A stretch of 38,589 nt of DNA from an uncultured Clostridia bacterium. Lineage in GTDB: Bacteria; Bacillota; Clostridia; TANB77; CAG-508. The translations under genes were made by a program, and so were the position numbers. Position 1 is the stretch's first letter. Every line of letters starts with the position of its first letter. A model generated the notes under the pieces. It had not been told where the DNA came from and ran no database searches. It saw only the letters and a list, made by a program, of their open reading frames with translations. Positions 1-7,993 of this stretch are shown piece after piece. The stretch covers positions 1 through 38,589 of the forward strand of contig CALXCM010000008.1 of NCBI GenBank assembly GCA_944386785.1, given 5' to 3'.

Positions 1-219
1 AGAGCCGAAATACTAGAAAGATGGGAACGAGAAGAAAAATGGAATAAACATTCTGTTTACGATAAAGGAGTTTCTAACGGAATTTCTGAAGGATTTTCTA
101 AAGGAGAGAAAGCTGAAAAAGAAAAAATTGCAAAATCTATGTTAAACAGAAATTTTTCTATAGACATTATTTCTGAAATAACTGGGCTATCAAAAAAAGA
201 AATTGAAGCACTAAATTAA
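1..219 (+). CDS. C-terminal part of a Rpn/PD-(D/E)XK family nuclease (transposase-like), cut by the window edge
   Basis: Only the last 72 codons are present, in frame 1 from the first base; the 5' end is outside the window. The tail is highly charged: a Glu/Lys-rich helix, repeated G-x-S-x-G steps (KGVSNGISEGFSKG), then a short helical module ending ITGLSKKEIEALN. This ending is typical of Rpn (recombination-promoting nuclease, PDDEXK_2) proteins, where a Gly-periodic linker is followed by a small 'I..ITGLS.EEI..L' helix pair. The catalytic PD-(D/E)XK core would lie upstream and cannot be checked. A perfect-stem terminator follows within 11 bases. The family call rests on the C-terminal pattern alone. 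Confidence 0.6.
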   Translation, partial: RAEILERWEREEKWNKHSVYDKGVSNGISEGFSKGEKAEKEKIAKSMLNRNFSIDIISEITGLSKKEIEALN

Positions 220-229
220 TTTTATAAAG

Positions 230-270
230 ACACCTATAATCATTTTAATTGTATTATAGGTGTTTTTATT
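230..270 (+). terminator. Rho-independent terminator of the Rpn-like gene
   Basis: Inverted repeat CACCTATAAT (231-240) / ATTATAGGTG (253-262) with a 12-base loop, followed on the + strand by a T-rich tract TTTTTATTTT. It ends where the oppositely oriented gene at 271 stops, so it may serve both genes. Confidence 0.8.
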
Positions 271-792
271 TTATCTTCTTCTATAATTACCACATAAGCA
301 TCCTGTTCTTCCATTTGTATTATTATTTGGTATAACATTTATTCTCGCTGTTACTCTATTATTGTTGCTATTACCACAGTTACAACAATTACATGTATTT
401 CTTCTAGCACAACTGCTACAACTATTATTTATTTGACTTGTTGTGTCTAATGTATTTGCTATATTGTCTGCACTAATCGTAAGAACTGTATTTTGATTAA
501 AATTATCTTGATTTCCCTCATTACAATTGCACACTGTATAATTACAATTATTTCTAATTCTATTAAAAACTCTATTTAAAATACACACTATAACTGCTGT
601 TATATAACTTATTATTGTATATACAATTGCTGCTATTAAAAACTCTAAACTTCCTATAACAAAAGTTACAATCAAAAATATTGCAAAAATTATTGATGCT
701 ACTAATATAGGACATTTAAATATTTTTTGTAATGCTATAGAAATAATTATAGTTGCAATAGGCAAAGCAAAAAATATTAGTAATATGTTCAT
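271..792 (-). CDS. Small membrane protein, DUF2651 (YbeF)-like N-terminus with a Cys/Asn-rich tail
   Basis: 173 residues. The first ~72 residues form two or three hydrophobic segments, starting MNILLIFFALPIATIIISIA, which resembles the DUF2651/YbeF family of small Firmicutes membrane proteins of unknown function. The C-terminal ~90 residues are soluble, rich in Asn, and hold paired cysteines (CNC, CSSCARR, CNCCNC, CLC) that could bind metal or form disulfides; this tail is not part of the family pattern I know. The start is supported by GGAGA seven bases upstream of the ATG (799-803). No partner can be inferred from context. Confidence 0.55.
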   Translation of the reverse strand: MNILLIFFALPIATIIISIALQKIFKCPILVASIIFAIFLIVTFVIGSLEFLIAAIVYTIISYITAVIVCILNRVFNRIRNNCNYTVCNCNEGNQDNFNQNTVLTISADNIANTLDTTSQINNSCSSCARRNTCNCCNCGNSNNNRVTARINVIPNNNTNGRTGCLCGNYRRR

Positions 793-860
793 ATCTTTTC
801 TCCTTTTTTCTTTTTAATATATATTATGCATATTACTATAGATTAGTTAACAGAAAATAA

Positions 861-892
861 AAAGTACAACTAAATTTCTTTAATTGTACTTT
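861..892 (-). terminator. Terminator downstream of truA
   Basis: Inverted repeat AAAGTACAA (861-869) / TTGTACTTT (884-892), 14-base loop. Read on the minus strand it lies just after the truA stop (897-899) and runs into TTTATTTTC. It closes the pseudopilin-to-truA gene run. Confidence 0.65.
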
Positions 893-896
893 AATT

Positions 897-1640
897 TTAT
901 TCATATTCTACTCTTAGTAAGTATAACCCTTCTGGCTTTAAAGTTTTACCAGCTTTTGCTCTATCTTTTGATTTAATTATTTCTTTAATTTCTTCTGGCT
1001 TGATTTTTCCAAGTCCTACATCTACCAAAGTTCCTGCTATTATTCTTACCATATTATATAAAAAGCCATTTCCGTGTAAGTTCTATCCAAATTCTTTCGT
1101 CTGGTTTTTCTATAACTTCTGCTTTATATATTGTTCTTACACTACTTTTGCTACTTGTTCCACTTGCTTTAAAAGCTTTAAAATCGTGTTCACCTTCAAA
1201 ATATTTTATAGCTTCTTGCATTTTTTTAATATCTAGCTTTTCTGGTATATGTGTTTCTAAATTTCTGTATATTGCTGTTCCCATTTTAGAATTATTAATT
1301 ACATATCTATATGTTTTTTTCTTACATGTAAGTCTACTGTGAAAGTTTTCGTCAACTTCTTCTGCTGATTTTATTAAAATTGACTTTTTCAAATTAGTAT
1401 TAATTGCAATTGGAAACTTTTCTATCGGAATATTAGAATTTGTTTTAAAATTAGCAACTTGTCCGAAGAGCATGTACTCCGTTTATCAGTTCTTCCTGAT
1501 GCAAATAATTCTACATCTTCTTTTGTTATTTGTTTAATTGCTTGTTCTATTGTGCCTTGTATATTTAATTTATTTGGTTGTTTTTGCCAACCATTATAAT
1601 CTTTTCCGTCATATTCTATTACTAGCTTTATATTTCTCAT
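897..1640 (-). CDS. truA: tRNA pseudouridine(38-40) synthase TruA, requiring three +1 shifts at CGG codons
   Basis: TruA converts U38-U40 of the tRNA anticodon arm to pseudouridine. The reading frame is open only if one C is skipped at each of three CGG codons (1481, 1465, 1074): 744 bases minus 3 gives 246 residues, the normal family size. The reconstructed protein has the catalytic motif ASGRTD (Asp52), then KGVHALGQVANF and near the C-terminus [16 protein letters not shown], all strongly conserved in TruA; the three shifts each place a Gly (54, 59, 189) at a family-conserved Gly. Without shifting, the product ends after 72 residues. The ATG lies one base beyond the cdaA stop, so the two are translationally coupled. 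A plain pseudogene is unlikely because everything else in the gene is intact. Confidence 0.88.
1071..1074 (-). other. CGGA +1 site, truA site 3
   Basis: Context CTT ACA CGGA AAT GGC. Dropping the C at 1074 gives L-T-G-N-G-F, matching the TruA G-N-x-F-L motif (Gly189). Unshifted reading gives RKWLFI and a stop 7 codons on. Confidence 0.85.
1462..1465 (-). other. CGGA +1 site, truA site 2
   Basis: Context GCT CTT CGGA CAA GTT. Dropping the C at 1465 gives H-A-L-G-Q-V, the invariant TruA sequence after the catalytic loop (Gly59). It lies 16 bases from site 1. Confidence 0.88.
1478..1481 (-). other. CGGA +1 site, truA site 1
   Basis: Context ACT GAT AAA CGGA GTA CAT. Dropping the C at 1481 gives T-D-K-G-V-H (Gly54), two residues after the catalytic Asp52. 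Unshifted reading leaves the TruA motif at once and stops after 72 residues in total. Confidence 0.88.
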
Positions 1641-1641
1641 T

Positions 1642-2581
1642 TTAATTTTCCTTATCGTTTTTATTTGCTTCTTCTTTTTCTTTTTTTAGTTTTTGTTTTA
1701 TACTTTTTATTTTATTTGCTCTTTCCTTTTTTTCAACAGCAAATCTTTTTGTTACAATATTACTTATTAAAATTTTCTTTAGCACATCTTCTCTTACATC
1801 TGCAATTAATGTTCCATCTTTTGCAACTGAAATTTTTCCAGTTTCTTCTGATACAACAACAACTATACTATCAGATTCTTTAGATATTCCAATTGCTGCT
1901 CTATGTCTTGTTCCTAATTCTTTTGCTATATCTTTATCATCTGCTAAAGGAAGTACACATGCTGCTGCAGCTATTTTGTTTCCTGATATTACTACTGCTC
2001 CATCATGAAGTGGTGTTCTTGGTACGAAGATATTTACTAATAGTTGTGGGGATACTTCTGCATTCATAGGTATTCCTGTTGCAATTATATCTTGTATTTT
2101 TATATCTCTTTCTAAAACAATTAATGCTCCTGTTTTAGTCTTAGATAGTTCTGTTGCTGCAATTACAACTTTATATATATCTTCTTTTGTTTTGGTTGCT
2201 AAATCTTTATCAATTCCAAAAAATTTAGTAATTTTGTTTGTTCCGAAGTTGTTCTAATGCACGCCTTAATTCTGGTTGGAATATAACTATTATTGCAATT
2301 ACTCCTAAATTCATAATTCCAGTTAAAATCCAATTTAGTATTTTTAAGTTTAATAATCCACTTAAAGCTGTTGCAATAATAAGTAAGGCAATTCCTTTAA
2401 TTAATTGCCATGCTCTAGAACCTTTTACCATTTTAAAAAAGCAATACACTAAAAATATTACAATTGCAATATCTATTATTAATGTTACTAATTCAAATGG
2501 ATTTTCTTGTAATGATTTTATATATGCTAAAATATTTTCATTATAAAAATTTTCCCAATTCATTCCTAAATTAATTACCAT
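1642..2581 (-). CDS. cdaA: Diadenylate cyclase CdaA (c-di-AMP synthase), with one +1 CGG site
   Basis: CdaA joins two ATP into the second messenger c-di-AMP at the membrane. After skipping the C at 2245 the protein has 312 residues: three transmembrane helices in the first ~100 residues, the linker FQPELRRALEQLG, and the DAC domain with the DGA motif (PLHDGAVVI) and the RHR motif (GTRHRAAIG) that binds ATP. A Lys/Glu-rich tail of ~35 residues makes it slightly longer than usual. The ATG at 2581 is chosen over an upstream TTG because AGGAG sits 7 bases before it; that AGGAG includes the stop codon of the small gene upstream. Without the shift a 118-residue fragment, essentially the membrane part only, would be made. 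Confidence 0.9.
2242..2245 (-). other. CGGA +1 site in cdaA
   Basis: Context GAA CAA CTT CGGA ACA AAC. Skipping C2245 gives A-L-E-Q-L-G (Gly113), the conserved hinge between the membrane helices and the cyclase domain. Unshifted reading meets TAA six codons later. Confidence 0.88.
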
Positions 2582-2591
2582 ATATTTTCTC

Positions 2592-2738
2592 CTATCCAAT
2601 TAGTGCAAATACAAGTGTTCCAGCTGTTGCAGATACCATAAGTAATGCTAATATTCCAGCCATTACTTTTACAAATATTTGACCTTTATCATATTTATGT
2701 TTTTTTACTTCTAAGTTTTTTTGTTTGTTTTTCTTCAT
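2592..2738 (-). CDS. Small single-span membrane protein, DUF4044-like
   Basis: A 48-residue open frame with ATG at 2738 preceded by AGGTG (about 6 bases). It begins with a basic stretch (MKKNKQKNLEVKKHK) and then has one hydrophobic helix, roughly residues 21-48 (IFVKVMAGILALLMVSATAG onward). This layout, a Lys-rich head and one helix with no more than 50 residues, fits the DUF4044 family of small Firmicutes proteins. Its stop codon TAG (2592-2594) is contained in the TAGGAG ribosome binding site of cdaA, so translation of the two genes is likely coupled. Function unknown; position suggests a membrane partner of CdaA, which is inference. Confidence 0.7.
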   Translation of the reverse strand: MKKNKQKNLEVKKHKYDKGQIFVKVMAGILALLMVSATAGTLVFALIG

Positions 2739-2831
2739 TGTTTTTCACCTCAAATTTAATATTTACATTATATATTATACCACTTTATTTGTTTTTTTCA
2801 ATTGTTTTAATTTTAATTCCATTAATTTCTT

Positions 2832-4139
2832 CTATTTTATTACTTCTAATATACTTTTTAATTTTTCTTGTTTTTCTTTACTTATTTTTATATTTTCTAA
2901 TATTTTGTTTTTCGCTTTATTTAATTTTTCTTTGTCATTTGCATAAATTGTAGCAATTATTTCTTCTTTTTTTACTTTGTCTCCTACTTTTTTAAATAGA
3001 GAGATTCCAACACTATTATCTATTTTATCTTCTTTTTTAGTTCTTCCTGCTCCTAAAAAACATGCAATTTTACCCATTTCTTTTGCATCTATTTTTGATA
3101 TATATCCTTCTTTTTCAATTTTTATATCTTCTACATATTTTGCTTTTTCAAATTTTTCCAAGGTTTCAATATATGAAATATCTCCACCTTGTTTTTCTAC
3201 TAGTTCTAAGAATTTATTATATGCTTTTTTATTTTTAATATTTTCTAATAAAATTTCTTTGTTTTTATCTATATCGTCTCCAAGACCTGCTAAGTACATC
3301 ATATAGCTTCCAAGTTCTAGTACAACTTCTTTTAAATCTTCTTGCATTTTTCCTTTTAAAAATTCTACCGCTTCTATAACTTCTAAAGTATTCCCTATGT
3401 TTATACCTAGTGGCTCATCCATATTAGTTAATACACAAACTGTTTTTCTATTTGCAAGATTTCCTATTCCAATCATTTCTTTTGCAAGTTTTCTTGCACT
3501 TTCAATATCTTTCATAAAAGCACCATTTCCAACTGTTACATCTAAAACAATTTTATCTGCTCCACTTGCTATTTTTTTACTCATTATACTAGATGCAATT
3601 AATGGAATACTTTCAACACATGAAATACTATCACGAAGTGCATATATTTTTTTATCTGCTGGTGCTAAATTTTCTGTTTGTGATATCATACTTATTCCAA
3701 TTTCTTTTACATTTTTTATAAATTCATCCATATTTAAATTAGTTCTATATCCTGGAATTGATTCTAATTTATCAACAGTTCCTCCTGTAAAGCCCAATCC
3801 TCTTCCTGACATTTTTGCAACAGTTACACCCACAGATGAAACTAGTGGAAGTAATATTAGAGAAACTTTATCCCCAACTCCTCCACTTGAGTGTTTATCT
3901 ACTATTATTTTTCCTAGTTCTTTACTTAGGTTTAAAATTTCTCCTGAATTCGCCATAGAAATTGCAAGATTTGTTGTTTCTTTATTTGTCATTCCATTTA
4001 AGTAAATTGCCATAATTAAAGCTGCAGCTTGATAATCTGTAACTTCTCCTTTTGTATATTTTTTTATAAAGAATTCTATTTCTTCTTTAGTTAGTTCTTT
4101 TTTATCTCTCTTTTTTTCAATAATTTCTAATATATTCAA
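2832..4139 (-). CDS. pdp: Pyrimidine-nucleoside phosphorylase
   Basis: 435 residues, the usual length. It cleaves uridine, thymidine or deoxyuridine with phosphate to give the base and (deoxy)ribose-1-phosphate in nucleoside salvage. Seen motifs are the phosphate-binding KHSSGGVGDK at residues 82-91 and MSGRGLGFTGGTVDKLESIP just after residue 108, the signature of the thymidine/pyrimidine phosphorylase family; the C-terminal alpha/beta domain is complete. The start is TTG at 4139, supported by AAGGTGGG (4146-4153), which overlaps the rnhB stop codon. The Lys-versus-other residue that separates Pdp from strict DeoA cannot be judged safely, so deoA remains possible. Confidence 0.9.
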   Translation of the reverse strand: MNILEIIEKKRDKKELTKEEIEFFIKKYTKGEVTDYQAAALIMAIYLNGMTNKETTNLAISMANSGEILNLSKELGKIIVDKHSSGGVGDKVSLILLPLVSSVGVTVAKMSGRGLGFTGGTVDKLESIPGYRTNLNMDEFIKNVKEIGISMISQTENLAPADKKIYALRDSISCVESIPLIASSIMSKKIASGADKIVLDVTVGNGAFMKDIESARKLAKEMIGIGNLANRKTVCVLTNMDEPLGINIGNTLEVIEAVEFLKGKMQEDLKEVVLELGSYMMYLAGLGDDIDKNKEILLENIKNKKAYNKFLELVEKQGGDISYIETLEKFEKAKYVEDIKIEKEGYISKIDAKEMGKIACFLGAGRTKKEDKIDNSVGISLFKKVGDKVKKEEIIATIYANDKEKLNKAKNKILENIKISKEKQEKLKSILEVIK

Positions 4140-4151
4140 ATTTATCCCACC

Positions 4152-4778
4152 TTAAACAAAGTGTTTTGTAAAGCTTTTTCTGTGTATTGGACATAGTCCA
4201 TATTCTTTTATTGCTTCTATATGCATTTTTGTGCCATAGCCTTTATGCTTACTAAATCCATATTGTGGATAGATTTCATCCCATTGTCTCATTATTCTAT
4301 CCCTTGTTACTTTTGCGATTATAGATGCTGCTGCAATACTATAACATTTTGCATCACCTTTTATTATTGAATCATATGGAATTCCTTTTGTATCTATGTG
4401 ATTTAAAGCATCTACTATTATTAAATCAGGTTTTATTTTTTGTTCTTCAACTACTTTTGTTAATCCCATTTTTGTTGCATTTAATATATTTATATCATCA
4501 ATTACATCTTGCCCAATTATAGAGACAGAATAACTTATTGCTTCTTCTAAAATTTTATCATATAGCATTTCTCTTTTCTTTTCTGAAACCTTTTTAGAAT
4601 CGTTTACTCCTTCAATCATAGAATTTTCTGGCATTATTACTCCAGCAATAACAACAGGACCAGCTAAGGGACCTCTTCCTGCTTCATCTATTCCGCATAT
4701 GTTTTTAAATCCTTTTATATGTAAGTCATTTTCTATTTCTTTTAATTTTTTTAATCTTTCTTCTTCTTTTTCTTTCAT
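4152..4778 (-). CDS. rnhB: Ribonuclease HII
   Basis: 208 residues. It removes ribonucleotides from DNA and RNA-DNA hybrids. The N-terminal active-site motif GIDEAGRGPLAGPVVIAGV carries Asp31 and Glu32; VNDSKK follows, then IIVDALN with the third acidic residue, and GDAKCYSIAAASIIAKVTRD, all diagnostic of type 2 RNase H. The gene contains a normal TGC GGA in this motif, a useful contrast to the CGG sites because there CGG is out of frame. AGAGGC precedes the ATG. The stop overlaps the ribosome binding site of pdp. Confidence 0.95.
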   Translation of the reverse strand: MKEKEEERLKKLKEIENDLHIKGFKNICGIDEAGRGPLAGPVVIAGVIMPENSMIEGVNDSKKVSEKKREMLYDKILEEAISYSVSIIGQDVIDDINILNATKMGLTKVVEEQKIKPDLIIVDALNHIDTKGIPYDSIIKGDAKCYSIAAASIIAKVTRDRIMRQWDEIYPQYGFSKHKGYGTKMHIEAIKEYGLCPIHRKSFTKHFV

Positions 4779-4797
4779 TTTTTGCCTCTTAAATATT

Positions 4798-5301
4798 TTA
4801 TACTTCTAATTTATCAATCTCTGTTAATGAATATTGTCCGTTAAAACCTAAATTGTTATATACTTCTACTGTTAAATTTGTTTCATCAAATTTAATAAAA
4901 TATCCTTCACCTTCTTCTAACTGGATATCTTCAATTCCCCATTTTGTCATTGTATCTTGAGACACATAATAGCATGTAGCATCACTAGTTGGAATTTGTG
5001 AAGGAGTAGATAGTCCAGATTCTGATGCTTTTTTTAAGCCTGCTTCATCTTCATATACTGATTTTCTTACCTCACTTCTTTTTGTTTCATCTGGTTTTGG
5101 TCCCATTTTAAAATTTACTTCTTCTACATACTCTCTTGCTTTTGCTTCTATTAATAGCATATTTGTTTTTAAAGCTTCTAAATTTGCACTTTTAATTATT
5201 TCAACTCCACTATATGTTGCAATTCCTGCAATTATTAATAAAATAATTATTGTGATTGCTAAAGCAACTAATGTTATACCTTGATTTTTTTTCAAATTCA
5301 T
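4798..5301 (-). CDS. Prepilin-like (type IV pilin/pseudopilin) secreted protein
   Basis: About 167 residues from the ATG at 5301, which has GGGTGG 7 bases upstream; an earlier ATG at 5325 has no binding site and would sit at the predicted transcription start, so it is rejected. The N-terminus LKKNQGITLVALAITIIILL is a class III prepilin signal: basic residues, Gly before the cleavage point, then a long hydrophobic helix. The rest is a soluble domain with no family I recognise, ending in beta-like segments (YFIKFDETNLTVEVY). It has a strong promoter of its own (5334-5362). A related signal occurs in the gene at 20546-21672. Surface display or assembly by a type IV pilus-like system is inferred. 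Confidence 0.7.
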   Translation of the reverse strand: MNLKKNQGITLVALAITIIILLIIAGIATYSGVEIIKSANLEALKTNMLLIEAKAREYVEEVNFKMGPKPDETKRSEVRKSVYEDEAGLKKASESGLSTPSQIPTSDATCYYVSQDTMTKWGIEDIQLEEGEGYFIKFDETNLTVEVYNNLGFNGQYSLTEIDKLEV

Positions 5302-5333
5302 TTGTAATCCACCCTTTTTATTCATTTTTCTTA

Positions 5334-5362
5334 ATTATATATTTTAATTTTATAATTTTCAA
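5334..5362 (-). promoter_or_regulatory. SigA-type promoter of the pseudopilin-rnhB-pdp-cdaA-truA run
   Basis: On the minus strand TTGAAA, 17-base spacer, TATAAT. It places transcription start near 5327, supporting the internal ATG at 5301 for the first gene. Confidence 0.75.
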
Positions 5363-5505
5363 CCATTTATTAAAAAAACTCTAGTTATATATATTTTGAA
5401 CTTCTAAAAACCCCATTTCTTTCACATAATTTTCACAAACATATTGTATTATATCTACAAAATGAGATAATATATATATTAGAAGAATTTAGGAGGTCTT
5501 ATCTT

Positions 5506-6771
5506 ATGGAAGAAGAAAAAAATAAAGTAGAAAAAACAAAAACATCTAATTTTAAAACAGTTCAAAACAATAATTCATACAAAAATTATGATGCAGGAAA
5601 AAAAGAAAAAGCAAAACTTGGATTTGGAAGAGGATTTTTAATTCCATTTGCAAGTGGAATACTAGGTTGCAGTATTGTAATTGGTACATGTTTTGGAGTT
5701 CCTTCAATCAGAAATTCAATTTTAGGAACTGAAAACAGTAATTCTAGTAGTAGCAGCAATAGTCAAAATAGTGGTTATGTATCACAAACATCACTTTCAA
5801 ACTATTCAGATACAGCAATTTATGCTGCAAATAAAGTATTACCATCAATTGTTGGTATAAAAGTTGAATATAATGTAAATTCATTAATGTCTATGTTTGG
5901 AGGAGTTCAAAATAGTACTGCAACAGCAACAGGTTCTGGTATTATAATTAGTGAAGATGGATATATATTAACAAACAACCATGTTGTTTCATCAAGTTCT
6001 TCTGAATCATATTATGCTGTTTCTGAAGCTACAAAATTAACTGTTACTTTATTTAATGACGAAACTGAATATGAAGCAAAAGTTGTAGGAACTGATGAGC
6101 AAACAGACTTAGCAGTTATAAAAATTGATAAAACAGGACTTCCAAAAGCAGAATTTGCAGATTCTGATAATATAAAAGTTGGAGAATTTGCAATGGCTGT
6201 TGGTAATCCTTTAGGAATGGAAAGTAGTATTACATGTGGAGTAATAAGTGCTGTTAATAGAAAAATAACAGACACAGATGGAAAATCATATACTTTAATT
6301 CAAACAGATGCTGCAATAAATGCTGGTAACAGTGGTGGTGCTTTAGTAAATAGTCAAGGTCAAGTAATTGGTGTAAATACATTAAAACTACAAGGAGAAG
6401 GAATTGAAGGTATGGGATTTGCAATTCCTATCAATTCTACAGAAGATATTACTTCTCAATTAATTGAATATAGCAAAGTTAGAAGACCATATATAGGTAT
6501 TACTGGAATGGACTTAGATGAAAAAACAGCTAAAGCAAACGACTTAGTTGTTGGTATCTATGTAAAAGCAATTGATGATTTCTCTGCTGCTGAAAAAGCA
6601 GGAATTAAAATTGGTGATGTTATAATCGAAGCAGATGGTAAAAAAATTAGTACAATGGATGAATTAACAGAAATCAAAAATTCTCATCAAATAGGTGATG
6701 AAATGAAAATTAAAGTAAATCGTGATGGAGAAGAAAGAGAATTAACTGTAAAACTTGAAGAACAACCTTAA
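5506..6771 (+). CDS. htrA: HtrA/DegP-like membrane-anchored serine protease with PDZ domain
   Basis: 421 residues. A cytoplasmic basic head, one transmembrane helix at about residues 43-66, a Ser/Asn-rich linker (75-95), a trypsin-like protease domain and one C-terminal PDZ domain (about 325-418). The catalytic triad is visible: His159 (LTNNHVV), Asp201 (QTDLAVIKID), Ser276 (NAGNSGGAL). Such proteins degrade misfolded proteins on the outer face of the membrane and respond to envelope stress. AGGAGG precedes the ATG by 10 bases. It stands alone and faces a convergent gene across a bidirectional terminator. No CGG codon occurs in it. Confidence 0.95.
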   Translation: MEEEKNKVEKTKTSNFKTVQNNNSYKNYDAGKKEKAKLGFGRGFLIPFASGILGCSIVIGTCFGVPSIRNSILGTENSNSSSSSNSQNSGYVSQTSLSNYSDTAIYAANKVLPSIVGIKVEYNVNSLMSMFGGVQNSTATATGSGIIISEDGYILTNNHVVSSSSSESYYAVSEATKLTVTLFNDETEYEAKVVGTDEQTDLAVIKIDKTGLPKAEFADSDNIKVGEFAMAVGNPLGMESSITCGVISAVNRKITDTDGKSYTLIQTDAAINAGNSGGALVNSQGQVIGVNTLKLQGEGIEGMGFAIPINSTEDITSQLIEYSKVRRPYIGITGMDLDEKTAKANDLVVGIYVKAIDDFSAAEKAGIKIGDVIIEADGKKISTMDELTEIKNSHQIGDEMKIKVNRDGEERELTVKLEEQP

Positions 6772-6834
6772 AAATTTATATCTTTTCACTTTTAGTTCAC
6801 ACAATGGACAAATTTGAAAGTTATAATTTAAACA

Positions 6835-6855
6835 AATCAGTAAGAAGTACTGATT
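6835..6855 (+). terminator. Hairpin after htrA, possible weak terminator
   Basis: Perfect 8-base stem AATCAGTA (6835-6842) / TACTGATT (6848-6855) with loop AGAAG. The tract after it is A-rich rather than T-rich, so termination here would be weak; it may mainly protect the mRNA end. The stronger terminator follows at 6889. Confidence 0.35.
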
Positions 6856-6888
6856 AAAATTAAAAACATCCCCTTTTATTTTCAAAAC

Positions 6889-6915
6889 GAAAACCCTAGC
6901 AAAACTAGGGTTTTC
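6889..6915. terminator. Bidirectional terminator between htrA and the convergent gene
   Basis: GAAAACCCTAG (6889-6899), loop CAAAA, CTAGGGTTTTC (6905-6915). The stem itself supplies T runs on both strands. Confidence 0.85.
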
Positions 6916-6931
6916 TATTATTTTTATTATC

Positions 6932-7789
6932 TTATAATATTATCATATCTAAATCATTTGTTAAATTTTCATTTCCATAAGGATATAAAATATAAATTGC
7001 ATCTTTTGACATGTAAAATACATTTGTGTTTTCTATTTTATACATATCACTTGAGGTATCTCTATTATATCTTGAATATCCCAATTTTTCTAGATCTTCT
7101 ACTCTTTTTTGTTCTGTTTTTATTGCATCATTTATTTTTGTTTGAACATCATTTATATTTAATCTTTCAACTTTTAAAAGTTCTTCTAAGGTTATTTTTT
7201 TATTGTTTCTTAAATCATAATTAAAAGTCTCTATAATTAATCTTTGGGCACTAGAGCCTTCTTTTAAATTTGATTTTATCATAACTGATAAAATATCATT
7301 TTGAATTGTTGCTACATATTCAACTAAATATATTGCATTATTGTTATTAGCATTTAATATTTCATTTGTTTTATTTACAAAAGTTTTAATTTCATTATTA
7401 TATTCATCTGCAATTTCATTATCAATATTTATATGTGGAATATGTACTTCTACATCATAATTATTTACTTTTGTTTCCTTTTTTTCAATTTCTGTATATA
7501 CTATTGGTTTTTCTTCATCTTTTTTCTTAGAATTGCTTAAATCATTTTCTCCTTCTATGGAATTTGTAAATAACTGGTCAAAATTCATTTCTAAGGATTC
7601 TGTTTCTTCTCCTGATTTTTTTCCATATGTTAATTCTGATTCAATTCCCATAATTTTACCAATATCTATTCTTGCATAAAACTGTACATAAAAAGCTATA
7701 ATTATTGATATAATGCAAATAATAGCAATTACTAAATAAAGTATTATTTGTTTTTTATTTATTTTATTTTCTGGTAATGTAACATTCAT
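6932..7789 (-). CDS. Membrane-anchored extracytoplasmic protein with a DUF3298/DUF4163-like domain
   Basis: 285 residues from the ATG at 7789, which has AGAGG at good spacing; a TTG seven codons earlier lacks one. One transmembrane helix lies at about residues 15-38 (IILYLVIAIICIISIIIAFY), followed by a charged linker and a domain starting near residue 95. The sequence VATIQNDILSVMIKSNLKEG and FNYDLRNNKKITLEELL is the pattern of the DUF3298/DUF4163 pair seen in RsiV and PdaC-like proteins, where a twisted beta-sheet lies outside the cell. There is no adjacent sigma factor, so an anti-sigma role is not supported. Function unknown. Confidence 0.6.
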   Translation of the reverse strand: MNVTLPENKINKKQIILYLVIAIICIISIIIAFYVQFYARIDIGKIMGIESELTYGKKSGEETESLEMNFDQLFTNSIEGENDLSNSKKKDEEKPIVYTEIEKKETKVNNYDVEVHIPHINIDNEIADEYNNEIKTFVNKTNEILNANNNNAIYLVEYVATIQNDILSVMIKSNLKEGSSAQRLIIETFNYDLRNNKKITLEELLKVERLNINDVQTKINDAIKTEQKRVEDLEKLGYSRYNRDTSSDMYKIENTNVFYMSKDAIYILYPYGNENLTNDLDMIIL

Positions 7790-7820
7790 TTTTTTCCTCT
7801 TTTTCAACAAATTTTATTAG

Positions 7821-7849
7821 ATTATATCATTTAATATAATTTTTATCAA
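7821..7849 (-). promoter_or_regulatory. Promoter of the DUF3298-like gene
   Basis: Minus strand TTGATA, 17-base spacer, TATAAT; transcription start about 25 bases before the ATG at 7789. Diverges from the clpE promoter 72 bases away. Confidence 0.75.
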
Positions 7850-7921
7850 TAAGTTAGTATTTCTTTAAGATATATTTTTAAAATTTAAGACCTTAATTTT
7901 CTATTAAAATTAGCTTTTTTA

Positions 7922-7950
7922 TTGACTATTCGCCATTTTTGATATATGAT
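7922..7950 (+). promoter_or_regulatory. Promoter of clpE-pgsA
   Basis: TTGACT, 17-base spacer, TATGAT. No clear CtsR direct repeat (GGTCAAA type) is visible around it, so heat regulation by CtsR is not supported by sequence. An AT-rich inverted repeat TAATTTT/AAAATTA lies just upstream (7900-7916). Confidence 0.75.
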
Positions 7951-7993
7951 ATTGTAGATTAAATTTATGTATAGAAATGAGGAATAAAAATAT

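Noticed and set aside
897..1640. Calling truA, cdaA, gatB, hslO and the others pseudogenes
   Set aside because: They are essential or core genes, otherwise intact, and all breaks follow one rule (extra C before an in-frame GGN). Random decay would give deletions, stops and -1 shifts as well.
3397..4005. Long open frames opposite pdp, gatA, gatB and ribosomal genes
   Set aside because: They are antisense shadows in an AT-rich genome, lack ribosome binding sites and have no family features.
7790..7993. CtsR or HrcA (CIRCE) operator before clpE
   Set aside because: No GGTCAAA-type tandem repeat and no TTAGCACTC dyad are present.
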